From: Syntrophaceae bacterium UBA6109
GTDB lineage: Bacteria; Desulfobacterota; Syntrophia; Syntrophales; UBA6109
NCBI GenBank assembly: GCA_002428445.1
Contig: DIWJ01000074.1
Location: 1-64,000, forward strand
Length of the DNA: 64,000 bases
Direction: 5' to 3'
Shown: positions 52,495 through 61,908 of the stretch, piece after piece
Position numbering within the stretch: the stretch's first letter is position 1
How the letters are laid out: each line of letters opens with the position of its first letter
Made by a program: the position numbers and the translations under genes
The notes under the pieces: generated by a model
Databases searched by the model: none
What the model was told of the DNA's origin: nothing
What the model saw: the letters and a program-made list of their open reading frames with translations, nothing else

Positions 52495-53058
52495 TTACAG
52501 CAGGCTCAGGACCAGTTTCTTCAGGGTCTCCTGGGTGGCCCCGCCGAATATCCGGAAGCGGACGATGCCCCTGCGGTCGATGATATAGGTCCTCGGGACG
52601 TCGGTTACCCCGTACGCCGCGGCGTTCTTGCCTTCCGCGTCGATCAGGATCGGGTAGGAAACCCCCAATTCGGAGGCAAAACTCTTCACGACCTCTTTCT
52701 TCTGGCCGACGTTGACGGCCACAACCGCCAGGCCCTTGTCGCGGTAGTTCTTGTACAGCCTGTCCATGGCGGGCATCTCCAGCTTGCAGGAACTGCAGCC
52801 GATCTGCCAGAAGTGGAGAACCGCGACCTTGCCGCGGAAGGCATCGGGGATCCGGACCGCTGAGCCCTCGATTCCCGGGATGACCGTTGCCGGCAGTGTG
52901 CTCCCGATGCGCAGGGCGGCCTCCGCGGGGCATGCCGCAACCCAGAAGACGAGCCCGAGACAGAGCCCGAAAGTCAGGAGAAAGAGCGGCAGCGCCGGGA
53001 CCGCTTTCCCGGTCCCGCAAGGCTTTCTCCCCGACGCTTTCCGTTCCATGGCTGCCAT
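52495..53058 (-). CDS. Thioredoxin-like protein with CSSC site
   Basis: 187 residues with an N-terminal hydrophobic segment (PALPLFLLTFGLCLGLVFWV) that could be a signal peptide or anchor. The thioredoxin/AhpC-TSA-like domain has HFWQIGCSSCKLEMPAMDRL (CSSC) and VTDVPRTYIIDRRG. The CSSC dipeptide differs from the CPLC of the next gene, so redox potential or partner may differ. It starts 9 bases after the end of the RND pump gene, suggesting co-transcription and a link to metal handling. Confidence 0.88.
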   Translation of the reverse strand: MAAMERKASGRKPCGTGKAVPALPLFLLTFGLCLGLVFWVAACPAEAALRIGSTLPATVIPGIEGSAVRIPDAFRGKVAVLHFWQIGCSSCKLEMPAMDRLYKNYRDKGLAVVAVNVGQKKEVVKSFASELGVSYPILIDAEGKNAAAYGVTDVPRTYIIDRRGIVRFRIFGGATQETLKKLVLSLL

Positions 53059-53066
53059 TTCCGTTT

Positions 53067-56000
53067 TCAACGCAATTCCTGACCGGCCGCAATGCGCCGC
53101 CCTTTCATCTCGAAGTTCCACTTCCAGATCTCGTAGATCGCCGGGTAGACCATCAGCTCCATCAGGAAAGATGTGAAGATCCCGCCGACCATCGGCGCGG
53201 CGATGTGCTTCATGACATCGGCGCCGGTGCCGACGGACCACATGATGGGGACAAGGCCGAGAAGCATCGTCGCCGCGGTCATGAACTTGGGCCGGATGCG
53301 CTTGGCCGCGCCCTCGCGGATGGCGGCCTGCAGATCGGAGAGGCTATTCAGGCGCCCCTCCTGCCGGGCCTTTTCGTAGGCCAGGTCCAGATAGAGCAAC
53401 ATGAAGACCCCGGTCTCGGCATCGACCCCCAGGAGGGCGATGAGCCCCACCCACACGCCGATGCTCATGTTGTAGCCGAGAAAATGAAGCAGCCAGACAG
53501 CCCCCACGGCCGAAAAGGGCACCGCCAGAAGGACGATCGAGGTCTTCACGAGCGACCGGGTGCTCAGGTAAAGCAGGAGGACGATCAGGAGCAGCGTCAG
53601 GGGAACGACGACCATGAGGCGGTCCTTCACGCGCTGCATCGCCTCGTACTGCCCGCTCCAGAGAACCGCGTAGCCGGCCGGAAGCTCCAGCCGCTCCCGG
53701 AGCAGGCGGTCCGCCTCTGCGATGTATCCGCCCGGGTCCTGGCCGGAGATATCCACGTAGACGTAGCCCGTCAGCAGGCCGTCCTCGTCGCGGATCATGC
53801 CAGGACCGCTCGTGACGCCCACATCGGCCAGCTGGGAGAGGGGGAGCTGCGTCCGCCCTTCGCCGACGGGTACCAGGACGCGGCCGATCGCCTCCAGGCT
53901 GCTGCGGAAATCGCGCCGGTAGCGGACATTCACGGAATAGCGTTCGCGGCCCTCGATGGCGGTCGTGACGTTCTCTCCGCCGACGGCGTTCAGCACCGCC
54001 TGCTGCGCCTGATCGACGGACAGGCCGTAGCGCGCCAATTCGTCGCGCTTCCAGTCGATGTCGAGAAAATAGCCGCCGCCGGTGCGTTCGGCGAAGATGC
54101 TGCGCGTTCCCTTGAGCGTGCGCAGAGCGGCCTCGACCTGCTCCCCGATCTGCTCGATCTGTACGAGGTTCGCCCCGGAGATCTTGAGGCCGACGGGGGT
54201 GCGGATTCCCGTCGTGAGCATGTCGATCCGCCCCTTGATGGGCATGGTCCAGGCATTGGACAGGCCCGGCAACCGCAGCGCCTCGTTCATCTGCGCCACG
54301 AGCTCGGCCGAAGAGGGGGTATCGGGCGAGATGCGCCGGAGGAGGGGCTTGAGCGCCTCGGGGGCCCAGGCGGAATACCAGCTGTCCACCCTGCGCCACT
54401 CGCTCCTCGGTTTGAGGACGACGAGGGTCTCCAGCATCGAGAGGGGAGCCGGGTCGGTCGACGTCTCGGCCCGTCCGGCCTTCCCCAGCACCCGGTCCAC
54501 TTCGGGGAAGCTCTTGATGATCCGGTCCGTCACCTGCAGGAGCTTCTGGGCCTCGCTGACGGAAATCCCGGGCATCGTCGTCGGCATGTAGAAGAGCGAA
54601 CCCTCGTCGAGAGGCGGCATGAATTCGGAACCGAGCCGCTGGAATACGGGCGCCGTCGCCGCGACCAGGAGGAACGCGACGGCGATGACCGTCCACTTCC
54701 AGCGGAGCGACCAGGCCACGGCCGGCTCATAGATGCGGATCAGGAAGCTGCTGAGGGGATGCCGCTGCTCGGAGCGGATGGTCCCCACCGCGACGGCGTT
54801 GACGGCACGGCTGAGCCATCGCGGGCGGAAGCTGAAGGTGCGGATCTGCGTAAAGACAAGCCGCAGCGCCGGGTCCAGCGTGACGGCGAGGATCGCGGCG
54901 ACGATCATGGCAAGGGTCTTCGTGTAGGCGAGGGGCTTGAACAGCCGCCCCTCCTGGGCCTCCAGCGCCAGGACGGGGAGGAAGGAGACGGCGATGACGA
55001 GGAGCGCGAAGAAGCTCGCGGCCCCGACCTCCTTGACGGCGCCGATGATGACCCCGCGGTGATCGCCCTTCCGGCCCTCCCGGTCCCAGAGCTCCAGCTT
55101 CTTGTGGGTCTGTTCGACGACGACGATGGCGGCATCGACCATGGTGCCGATGGCGATCGCGATTCCCGCCAGGGACATGATGTTGGCCGAGACCCCCAGC
55201 AGCCGGAACGGGATGAAGGAGATGAGCACGGCCAGGGGGATGGTGACGATGGGAATGATGGCGCTCGGAAAATGCCAGAGAAAAAGGAGCACCACCGCGG
55301 ACACGGTGAGCATCACCTCGACGATCGTCCATTTGAGATTGTCGATGGCGCGGCGGATCAGGTCCGACCGGTCGTAGACGGGAACGATTTTGACGCCGGC
55401 GGGAAGGCCGGGCTCGATTTCGCGGATCTTCTTCTTGACCCGGTCGATCACGTCCAGGGCATTCTGCCCCTGGCGCATGACGACGATCCCCGAGACGACG
55501 TCTCCCTTGCCGTCGAGATCGGCGACGCCGCGGCGCAGATCGGGTCCGAGGACGACTTCCCCGAGGTCGCGGACGCGGATCGGCGACCCGCTCTCGTTGA
55601 CCGCCACGGCGATGTTCCCGAAGTCCTCGACGGTGCGCGCGTATCCCCGGCCGCGCACCATGTACTCGGTCCCGCCGAATTCGACAAGCCGTCCCCCCGC
55701 ATCGTTGTTGCCGCCCTTGACCGCCTCCACGACGCGGCTGACGGGGATGCCGTAGAACTGGAGCCTGTTGGGATCGAGGTTGACCTGGTACTGCCGGCGG
55801 AAACCGCCGACGGGAGCCACTTCGGCGACGCCGGACACCGACTTGAGATGGTAGCGCAGCGTCCAGTCCTGGTACGAGCGCAGATCCGCCAGGCTCTGCT
55901 GTCCCGTCGTATCCACGAGCGCATACTGAAAGACCCATCCCAGTCCCGTCGCATCGGGTCCCAGTTCCGTCTCCACGCCGGCGGGGAGACGCGGCAGAAC

Positions 56001-56345
56001 CGCCGACAGGTATTCCTGGGTCCGCGAACGCGCCCAGTAGATGTCTGTTCCTTCCGCGAAGATCACATAGACGAAGGAATAGCCGAAGTCCGAGAAGCCC
56101 CGGACGGTCCTGACGCCGGGAGCGCCCAGCATGGCCGTGACGATCGGGTAGGTGACCTGGTCTTCGAGGATGTCGGGACTGCGGTCCCACCGGGAGTAGA
56201 TGATCACCTGGGTCTCGGAGAGGTCCGGGATGGCGTCGAGGGGCACGTTCTTCATGGACCACCACCCCAGAACGGCGGCGGCGGCAACGAGCAGGAAGAC
56301 GATCAGCTTGTTTTCGGCGGAAAAATCGATGATCCGGTTAATCAT
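53067..56345 (-). CDS. CusA/CzcA-type RND metal efflux pump
   Basis: About 1092 residues, the usual length for heavy-metal RND pumps. Signature parts: NRIIDFSAENKLIVFLL start, SLAGIAIAIGTMVDAAIVVV in the membrane region, PPLDEGSLFYMPTTMPGISV as in CusA, and late LIALLGVDAETGVFMLLYLD. It exports monovalent (Cu/Ag) or divalent metals from the periplasm using proton flow. Metal specificity cannot be fixed by eye, but the YHS and Met-rich partner protein points to copper or silver. Its start overlaps the adaptor stop by 8 bases. No outer-membrane channel gene (CusC type) is in the window. Confidence 0.93.
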   Translation of the reverse strand: MINRIIDFSAENKLIVFLLVAAAAVLGWWSMKNVPLDAIPDLSETQVIIYSRWDRSPDILEDQVTYPIVTAMLGAPGVRTVRGFSDFGYSFVYVIFAEGTDIYWARSRTQEYLSAVLPRLPAGVETELGPDATGLGWVFQYALVDTTGQQSLADLRSYQDWTLRYHLKSVSGVAEVAPVGGFRRQYQVNLDPNRLQFYGIPVSRVVEAVKGGNNDAGGRLVEFGGTEYMVRGRGYARTVEDFGNIAVAVNESGSPIRVRDLGEVVLGPDLRRGVADLDGKGDVVSGIVVMRQGQNALDVIDRVKKKIREIEPGLPAGVKIVPVYDRSDLIRRAIDNLKWTIVEVMLTVSAVVLLFLWHFPSAIIPIVTIPLAVLISFIPFRLLGVSANIMSLAGIAIAIGTMVDAAIVVVEQTHKKLELWDREGRKGDHRGVIIGAVKEVGAASFFALLVIAVSFLPVLALEAQEGRLFKPLAYTKTLAMIVAAILAVTLDPALRLVFTQIRTFSFRPRWLSRAVNAVAVGTIRSEQRHPLSSFLIRIYEPAVAWSLRWKWTVIAVAFLLVAATAPVFQRLGSEFMPPLDEGSLFYMPTTMPGISVSEAQKLLQVTDRIIKSFPEVDRVLGKAGRAETSTDPAPLSMLETLVVLKPRSEWRRVDSWYSAWAPEALKPLLRRISPDTPSSAELVAQMNEALRLPGLSNAWTMPIKGRIDMLTTGIRTPVGLKISGANLVQIEQIGEQVEAALRTLKGTRSIFAERTGGGYFLDIDWKRDELARYGLSVDQAQQAVLNAVGGENVTTAIEGRERYSVNVRYRRDFRSSLEAIGRVLVPVGEGRTQLPLSQLADVGVTSGPGMIRDEDGLLTGYVYVDISGQDPGGYIAEADRLLRERLELPAGYAVLWSGQYEAMQRVKDRLMVVVPLTLLLIVLLLYLSTRSLVKTSIVLLAVPFSAVGAVWLLHFLGYNMSIGVWVGLIALLGVDAETGVFMLLYLDLAYEKARQEGRLNSLSDLQAAIREGAAKRIRPKFMTAATMLLGLVPIMWSVGTGADVMKHIAAPMVGGIFTSFLMELMVYPAIYEIWKWNFEMKGRRIAAGQELR

Positions 56346-58482
56346 GGGCGGGCCCACCGTCGGTGCCGCCCTCGGCCGGGCCGGCCGCGGACGGGGTCAT
56401 CCCCGGATTTTTTGCCGCCGGCGACGGAGAAACACTTTTCGGCCCGGGCATTGCCATTCCCCCCGGCATGGAAGGGGGCGGTGCACCCGGTTTCATTCCG
56501 GGGTTGAAGGCAGACCCCGGCCCGATGCCGCCGGATTTCGTCTGCGGCCCGGAGGGACCGGCCATCACGGCGGGGGCCGCGGTGCCGCTTTTCGGCATGG
56601 TCATCGTCATGTTCTCCGGCAGGGAAGAAGGAGCCGCACCCGGGTTCATTGCCGGGGCGCCCGAAATGGAGGACCCGACGCCGCGCCGACCGGCTGCCGG
56701 GCTCGGGGGGCCTTCGGGCAGCGGGGACGCGGCATCGGGGGAGGGAGCCGTGGGCATGGTCATGGTGTTGCGGGCTTCGCGCTGCGGTTGATCCATGCCG
56801 CCGGAAGAGGCATGGTCCATCGCGGTAGCGGCGGCGCCGGGCATCGTCATGGCCCCGTGGGTTTCATGAACCTTTTTTGTGCCTTGCGGCGTGGAAGACG
56901 CCGCAGGGTCGTGAGAAGCCTGCGGCATCGCGCCGCCATGCCGACCATGTGCCGTTGCGCCCGCCGAAGGCGGGGCCTTCAGGTAGCGTTCCGGATTCTT
57001 GCGGAAGTCGTCCCGGCATTCGGGTGTGCAGAAGAAATAGGTCTTGCCCTTGTGGGCGTGCAGGTTTCCCTCGGCCCCGGCGCGGTCGGCGTCGACGTTC
57101 ATCAGGCAGACGGGATCGCGGGCGATCTCCCCGGTGATCCCCAGGGCGGCCTGCTGCATCCGCGCCTCGGAATCGATGAGGAAATGCCCGGAAACGGCGA
57201 TCCTTTCGCCGGGCATCAAGCCCCCGACGATCTCCACCCTTTCGCCAAGCGACCGTCCCGTCTCCACCCGCCGCGGTTCGAAGAAACCGTTGCCCTTATC
57301 GACGAAGACCGTCTTCTTCAGTCCCGAATCGAGGACGGCTTCCGACGGAACGACAAGGGCCGGCGGGCCGCTCACGGCGAGTTCCACGTTCACGGGCATG
57401 TCGGGACGCAGGACGTAGCCGGAGTTTTCCGCGATCAGGCGGACCCTGAGGGTACGCGTGGCCGGGTCGAACTGGGGCAGGACGGAGGTGACCCGGGCAT
57501 GGAGGGTCTTCTTTCGGTAGGGCAGATCCATCTTGACGCGCGTCCCGGGCTTGAAATAGGAGGCCTCGTTTTCAAAGAGATCGGCCAGTATCCAGACCTC
57601 GGAGAGATCGGCGATCCGGAAGAGTTCGGCGCCCTTTTCGAGCCGCAGTCCGGGAGTGATGTTCCGCGCGAGCACGAAACCCGAGACCGGCGACCGGATC
57701 TCGACGGCATCGGGAAAGGTCTGGGTCCGTTCCATTTCCTTGAGCTGGTACTCGCCGATCCCGTAGTTGAGGAGGTACTTCCGGTAATAATTGATCTGCT
57801 CCGTGCCGCCGAGCTCGCCTGCCCGCCTGGCTGCGCTTCTCATCTGCCTGAGCTGCGGCGCGCTGTAGTGCGTTCTCAGTTCGTCGGCGCGCTTCTGCTG
57901 CTCGGACAGGGGCTGGTTCGGCTCGCCCACGAATTCGGCGGCGCCGAGATTGAAGAGATTGAAGTAATTCTGGATCAGCGTCCGGTATTCCAGCGAGAAG
58001 AACGACAGGGTCGCCAGGAGTTCGTCTTTCTTGACGAGGCTGCCGGTGGTGACGGGAAGCGCGTCCTGGATCCAGCCTTCCGTCGCGGCGTTGATCCGGT
58101 AGACGCGGGTCTCGTCTGCCGCCACCCGGCCGAGGACGCGGAGGGTGTGGTTCCAGGGGGCTTTTTCAACCTTGATGACCTTGACGCCGATGACCTGCTG
58201 CCTTTCCGGGGAGATGCGGATGGTTCCCGGCGGCATGGATGCCAGGAGGTCTTTGGCGGCCGAATCGCCCGGATCGGCGTATACCGGCTCGAGCGGCATG
58301 CCGCAGGGGGCGATGCCGGGTTTGTCGGACTTGAGCGCCGGATTCATGGGATCCACATAGTGGAGGATCTTGCGCTCCGGCGCCTGCGCCGGCCTTGAGC
58401 CGTGGAAGGTGGCCCACGAACCGGCAAGAAAGGAACCCGCGGCGACCAGCAGCAGGATCGGCACGATATAGCGAAGCTTCAT
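56338..58482 (-). CDS. CusB-type RND adaptor with HMBD, YHS domain and Met/Gly/Pro-rich tail
   Basis: About 714 residues, much longer than CusB (about 400). In order: an N-terminal anchor (YIVPILLLVAAGSFLAGS), a heavy-metal-binding-like segment (VDPMNPALKSDKPGIAPCGM), the HlyD-type barrel/hairpin domains (about 80-440), a YHS domain (ARDPVCLMNVDADRAGAEGN through YFFCTPECRDDFRKNPERYL, about 453-500), then about 210 residues rich in Met, Gly, Pro and His (NTMTMPTAPS, ENMTMTMPKSG, GGMAMPGPK). Met and His clusters are typical of copper/silver binding. ATG 58482 gives the anchor at the N-terminus. Encoded directly before the pump gene. Confidence 0.9.
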   Translation of the reverse strand: MKLRYIVPILLLVAAGSFLAGSWATFHGSRPAQAPERKILHYVDPMNPALKSDKPGIAPCGMPLEPVYADPGDSAAKDLLASMPPGTIRISPERQQVIGVKVIKVEKAPWNHTLRVLGRVAADETRVYRINAATEGWIQDALPVTTGSLVKKDELLATLSFFSLEYRTLIQNYFNLFNLGAAEFVGEPNQPLSEQQKRADELRTHYSAPQLRQMRSAARRAGELGGTEQINYYRKYLLNYGIGEYQLKEMERTQTFPDAVEIRSPVSGFVLARNITPGLRLEKGAELFRIADLSEVWILADLFENEASYFKPGTRVKMDLPYRKKTLHARVTSVLPQFDPATRTLRVRLIAENSGYVLRPDMPVNVELAVSGPPALVVPSEAVLDSGLKKTVFVDKGNGFFEPRRVETGRSLGERVEIVGGLMPGERIAVSGHFLIDSEARMQQAALGITGEIARDPVCLMNVDADRAGAEGNLHAHKGKTYFFCTPECRDDFRKNPERYLKAPPSAGATAHGRHGGAMPQASHDPAASSTPQGTKKVHETHGAMTMPGAAATAMDHASSGGMDQPQREARNTMTMPTAPSPDAASPLPEGPPSPAAGRRGVGSSISGAPAMNPGAAPSSLPENMTMTMPKSGTAAPAVMAGPSGPQTKSGGIGPGSAFNPGMKPGAPPPSMPGGMAMPGPKSVSPSPAAKNPGMTPSAAGPAEGGTDGGPAHD

Positions 58483-58702
58483 GGGACCGATTGTACCTCC
58501 CGGTAAATTTCGGTTCAGCCCCCTGCGGGGCGGTTCTGGTTTGAGCATGACGGCCCGGAAGAGATGAAAGACGGTTCTTCCGATGCTCAAAGAGTGCCAT
58601 GTGCACGGTTCGTTTTCCATCGGGGCGGGACCCGATGGGGGCTTCCGAATCTCTTAATTGTCGATCGGAGAATACCTGAGAAGGGCAACGGCAGGAGCCC
58701 GT

Positions 58703-59701
58703 TCACAATCGCAGCGTGAAATCCGTGGCGACGATGCGCCAGGTCGACAGGGCCGCGAAGGCCAGGTATGCGATCAGGCACGTGGCGGCAAGTCTTTTCT
58801 GCAGCGCGGGCAGAACCAGGGACAGGCTGCCGATCCTTCCGTAAGGCATCAGGGCGCCCACGCCGAGTCCGGAAACGGCGCCGCAAAGGAGGGCGGCGTA
58901 GAGAAGGTAGCCGACGTAGCCGTACTCCTTCTGCAGGACGCAAAAGGGGCAGTGGTGTGTCGGGAGCTCGTAGAAGTACAGCGAGATGAACGAGATGAAG
59001 GAGATGCAGGCGACGAGAAAAAAGAGACCGCTCGAAAGGGAGAACAAAATCCCCATTCTCTGCCGGAACCGGTAAAAAATGCCCGTAAGGAAGGTCAGCC
59101 CGAAAAAGAGATAGAAGACGGCCATCGCGGGCCCCGATGGGAGGGAGGCGATGTCGGAGCTGACGCCGCTCTGCTCGGAACTGAAGAGGCTCCCGCAGCA
59201 GGACGTGATCACATCCGCCTTGAGCCCGGCGAAATAGAGCGCCTGGAGCACGGTCTCCGCCGCAATCAGCGGCGTCAGGAAGAGGAGCAGGACATATTTT
59301 ATCCGGATCAGGGGATAGTCATAGGCGCGGTTGTCGGCATGGTTGATGATCAGCCAGATTCCGGCCAGGAGAACGTTGAAGATTTTCAGCAGGAATGCCG
59401 GATAGCCGTAAGAATCGGCGTACAGTGCCCCCGCCGCGCACATGGCGCCGACGAACCGGTCGTGAAGGCTGTCTGCGGTGAAGATGAAGAGGAAGAGCGA
59501 GCCGATCTGGAACACGAAGACGTAGGAGAGGATCGTCGAGATGAGGTAGGTCTTCCTCTCCAGGGCCAGCTGCTCCTCGCTGCCGCTCGTCAGGTCCCAC
59601 CGGCGGATGATGCGGATTCCGAAGAAGGCGCTGTAGAGGCACATTCCCGTCAGGAGAAGGGAGACGAGAAGAAGCGCCACGATGGCCGGATGAAGAATCA
59701 T
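58703..59701 (-). CDS. Membrane partner of ABC/FtsX transporter, unknown, with HHCPFC motif
   Basis: 332 residues with about eight membrane segments. It contains a Cys motif in a loop (ELPTHHCPFCVLQKEYGY) next to a hydrophobic segment, and SCCGSLFSSEQSG in another loop. The CPFC pair next to two His could bind metal or carry out thiol chemistry; the pattern vaguely recalls VKOR/DsbB proteins but the rest does not. Its ATG overlaps the ATPase stop (ATGA), so it belongs to the transporter operon. I do not recognise the family. Confidence 0.7.
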   Translation of the reverse strand: MILHPAIVALLLVSLLLTGMCLYSAFFGIRIIRRWDLTSGSEEQLALERKTYLISTILSYVFVFQIGSLFLFIFTADSLHDRFVGAMCAAGALYADSYGYPAFLLKIFNVLLAGIWLIINHADNRAYDYPLIRIKYVLLLFLTPLIAAETVLQALYFAGLKADVITSCCGSLFSSEQSGVSSDIASLPSGPAMAVFYLFFGLTFLTGIFYRFRQRMGILFSLSSGLFFLVACISFISFISLYFYELPTHHCPFCVLQKEYGYVGYLLYAALLCGAVSGLGVGALMPYGRIGSLSLVLPALQKRLAATCLIAYLAFAALSTWRIVATDFTLRL

Positions 59702-60429
59702 GCCGCCTCGCCCTCGATCCTGCCGTCCCGGACGCCGATCACCCGGTCGACATCCCCCGCTTCGAAGACGAGGGGGTCGTGGCTCGCGATGATGGCCGTC
59801 TTGCCCTGCTCCTTGAGGCGGGAGATGATCTCCATGAATTCCCCTGAGAGTTTGCTGTCCAGGTGGGCCGTCGGTTCGTCGGCGATGAGGACCGGGGGAT
59901 CGTTCATGAGCGCCCTGGCGATCGCCACCCGCTGCGCTTCCCCTCCGGAAAGCCATTCCACGTTGGCCGACGCGCGATCGGCGAGGCCGAACATCTCCAG
60001 CAGGGCCATGGCCCGCTCCCGGACGACCCCATGCTTTTTCCCCGTGGGATAGGCGGGCAGCATGACGTTTTCGAGGACCGAAATCCCCTTCACCAGGTTG
60101 AACTGCTGGAAGATGAACCCGAAGGTCTGCCGCCGTATCTCGGTCAGGAAGCGCTCGGGCAGGCTCGTCACCTCGACGTCGGAGGCGGCGCCCCCGACCG
60201 CGGCAAGAGCCCCGTTCCGCACGAGTCCGTTTTCAAGGGTGATGCGGCCCGATGTGGGCCTCGCCATGCAGCCGATCAGGGAGAGGAGCGTCGTTTTCCC
60301 CGAGCCGCTCGGACCCTTCAGCACGGTGACCCGGTTTTCATCCATCGACATCGTTACGTTGCTGACCGCGACGAATTCGTTCGATTTGCCGAGATTGAAT
60401 CCTTTGCGTACGTTCTGCAGTCTGATCAT
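59698..60429 (-). CDS. ABC transporter ATP-binding protein (LolD/MacB type)
   Basis: 243 residues. Walker A GPSGSGKTTLLSLIG, Q-loop FIFQQFNLVKGISVLENV, signature LSGGEAQRVAIARAL, Walker B VLIADEPTAHLD and H-loop IIASHDPLVF are all present. It pairs with the FtsX-like permease just upstream (2-base gap), as in LolCDE/MacB-type mechanotransmission exporters. Placement among NosL-like and copper-efflux genes suggests a role in copper-protein or lipoprotein handling rather than lipoprotein sorting in general. Confidence 0.92.
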   Translation of the reverse strand: MIRLQNVRKGFNLGKSNEFVAVSNVTMSMDENRVTVLKGPSGSGKTTLLSLIGCMARPTSGRITLENGLVRNGALAAVGGAASDVEVTSLPERFLTEIRRQTFGFIFQQFNLVKGISVLENVMLPAYPTGKKHGVVRERAMALLEMFGLADRASANVEWLSGGEAQRVAIARALMNDPPVLIADEPTAHLDSKLSGEFMEIISRLKEQGKTAIIASHDPLVFEAGDVDRVIGVRDGRIEGEAA

Positions 60430-60431
60430 TT

Positions 60432-61568
60432 CTATGACCTCATCACCGAGTCGGGATCTATGATGGCGGCCCTCCAGGAGGGCACGACGGTTGCGGCCGT
60501 GTAGGGGACCACGGTCAGGAAGAACAGGACGGCCGCCTGATAGGGGTCGATGAAGGGCGTAATCCTGAAGTCCGGGTAGAGCACCGACCAGCCCTTCAGC
60601 GCCGGCGCGAACAGAAACGCCGAAAAGAAGAAGACATGGGCGTAAGCGGCCAGGAGGCCGGCCGAGAAGGAAAGGAAGGACACGACGATCCCCTCGCAGC
60701 CCTTCACCGCGATCACGTCGGCGGTCTCCCAGCCGACCGCCTTCAGGATCCCGATCTCCCTCTTTTCGTCGGCGCTCAGCCCCGATGCCTTTTCCCAGGC
60801 GAGAATGACAAAGGCGAGCAGCGCCATCAGGATCAGGACGATCACGATTCCCCCCCGCCAGTCGAAAACGGAATCGTAGGTCCGCACCATCTCGTCCCGG
60901 AGGATCGGCCGCGTATCGGGGAGACGTTCGACCACCTTCCTGGCGATGGTGAGCAGTTCCTTCGGATTCCTCACCGAGACGACGATATCGGTCGCCCGGT
61001 CGGCCGCAAAGCCGAAGAGATTTCGGAAGTCGGCTTCCGACATCAGGATCAGGTCCGCGGAGACAAGCTCCGATTCATGGGACAGCTCGCCCTCCACGGC
61101 AAGGTTCCGGTCGGCGCCGTTCCATCCCCGGAAGGAAACGATGTCTCCCGGGTAGATCATCCGGCTTCTGGAGACCCCGCCGCCGATGACGATTTTTCCG
61201 CCGGAAGGGGCGTCTTCCCGGGGGACGAGAAGCGTGTAATTGGCGCCGGCGGCGGGGTCATAGTAGTAGCCCCACAGCCGCGGGCCGGCGGAGATGACCC
61301 CACGGATCTCCCGTATCTTGTCCGCATAGACCGCCGGTATCGGTTCGTAGCGGCCGGCCAGCAGGCGCTGGACGACCATTTCCGGCGCATTCTTCAGGAT
61401 CAGCGAGGCCTCCCGCTTCATCGCCTGCGTGAGAAAAAGGGCGGACCCCAGCAGGAACACCACGAGGGTGTAGACGATGAAGAGGCTGAAATTCTTGCCC
61501 TTCCTTCTCAGCAGCGAGGAGAGGGTGAAGTCCAGGATGCTCCGGTATTTTTCAATCCAGCGCGGCAT
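60432..61568 (-). CDS. FtsX-like ABC permease
   Basis: 378 residues with the MacB/FtsX topology: an N-terminal membrane segment (FSLFIVYTLVVFLLGSALFL), a large periplasmic domain (about 50-245) and three C-terminal segments (VLILMALLAFVILAW and others). The conserved DEKREIGILKAVGWETADVI motif that couples to the ATPase is clear. GGAGG lies about 5 bases before ATG 61568; the gene starts inside the end of the preceding small gene (17-base overlap). Confidence 0.9.
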   Translation of the reverse strand: MPRWIEKYRSILDFTLSSLLRRKGKNFSLFIVYTLVVFLLGSALFLTQAMKREASLILKNAPEMVVQRLLAGRYEPIPAVYADKIREIRGVISAGPRLWGYYYDPAAGANYTLLVPREDAPSGGKIVIGGGVSRSRMIYPGDIVSFRGWNGADRNLAVEGELSHESELVSADLILMSEADFRNLFGFAADRATDIVVSVRNPKELLTIARKVVERLPDTRPILRDEMVRTYDSVFDWRGGIVIVLILMALLAFVILAWEKASGLSADEKREIGILKAVGWETADVIAVKGCEGIVVSFLSFSAGLLAAYAHVFFFSAFLFAPALKGWSVLYPDFRITPFIDPYQAAVLFFLTVVPYTAATVVPSWRAAIIDPDSVMRS

Positions 61569-61908
61569 GAAGCCTCCGCAGACCCGAAGGGGCGCCACCC
61601 ATGGAGCCGGCCGGAAAATGCTCCAGCGACACGGGGTGATCCTGAAAGGCCGAGTGGAGGTCCGCCTGGGAGGGATGACGGGTGTAGCGCGCCTCCGTGA
61701 AGAGGCACAGATCCGTCAGCTCCAGCTTTCCGACCATCCCGGCCGCAGACTCGATCAAGGGGACGTCCGCCCGGCACTGCAGGCCGGCATGTACGAACAT
61801 CGCGCCGAGGAGCAGCGCCGCGGCGCCCAGGAGAAACAGGGCAGGGCTCGATTTCCGGTGCGGCAACCGGGCCCGGCCCGTTTTTATGGAAGAACGTTTT
61901 CTAATCAA
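61552..61908 (-). CDS. Small single-membrane-segment protein, unknown
   Basis: 118 residues. A basic N-terminus is followed by one hydrophobic segment (ALFLLGAAALLLGAMFVHAG) and a soluble part (CRADVPLIESAAGMVGKLEL, TDLCLFTEARYTRHPSQADL). The likely start is TTG 61908, which overlaps the NosL gene stop; there is no upstream ATG in frame. It is tightly packed between nosL-like and permease genes, so it probably forms part of the same transport complex. No family recognised. Confidence 0.65.
   Translation of the reverse strand: MIRKRSSIKTGRARLPHRKSSPALFLLGAAALLLGAMFVHAGLQCRADVPLIESAAGMVGKLELTDLCLFTEARYTRHPSQADLHSAFQDHPVSLEHFPAGSMGGAPSGLRRLHAALD

Noticed and set aside
52887..56507. 1206-codon open frame antisense to the RND pump
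   Set aside because: Charged, low-complexity translation with no family motif, opposite an intact CusA-like gene.
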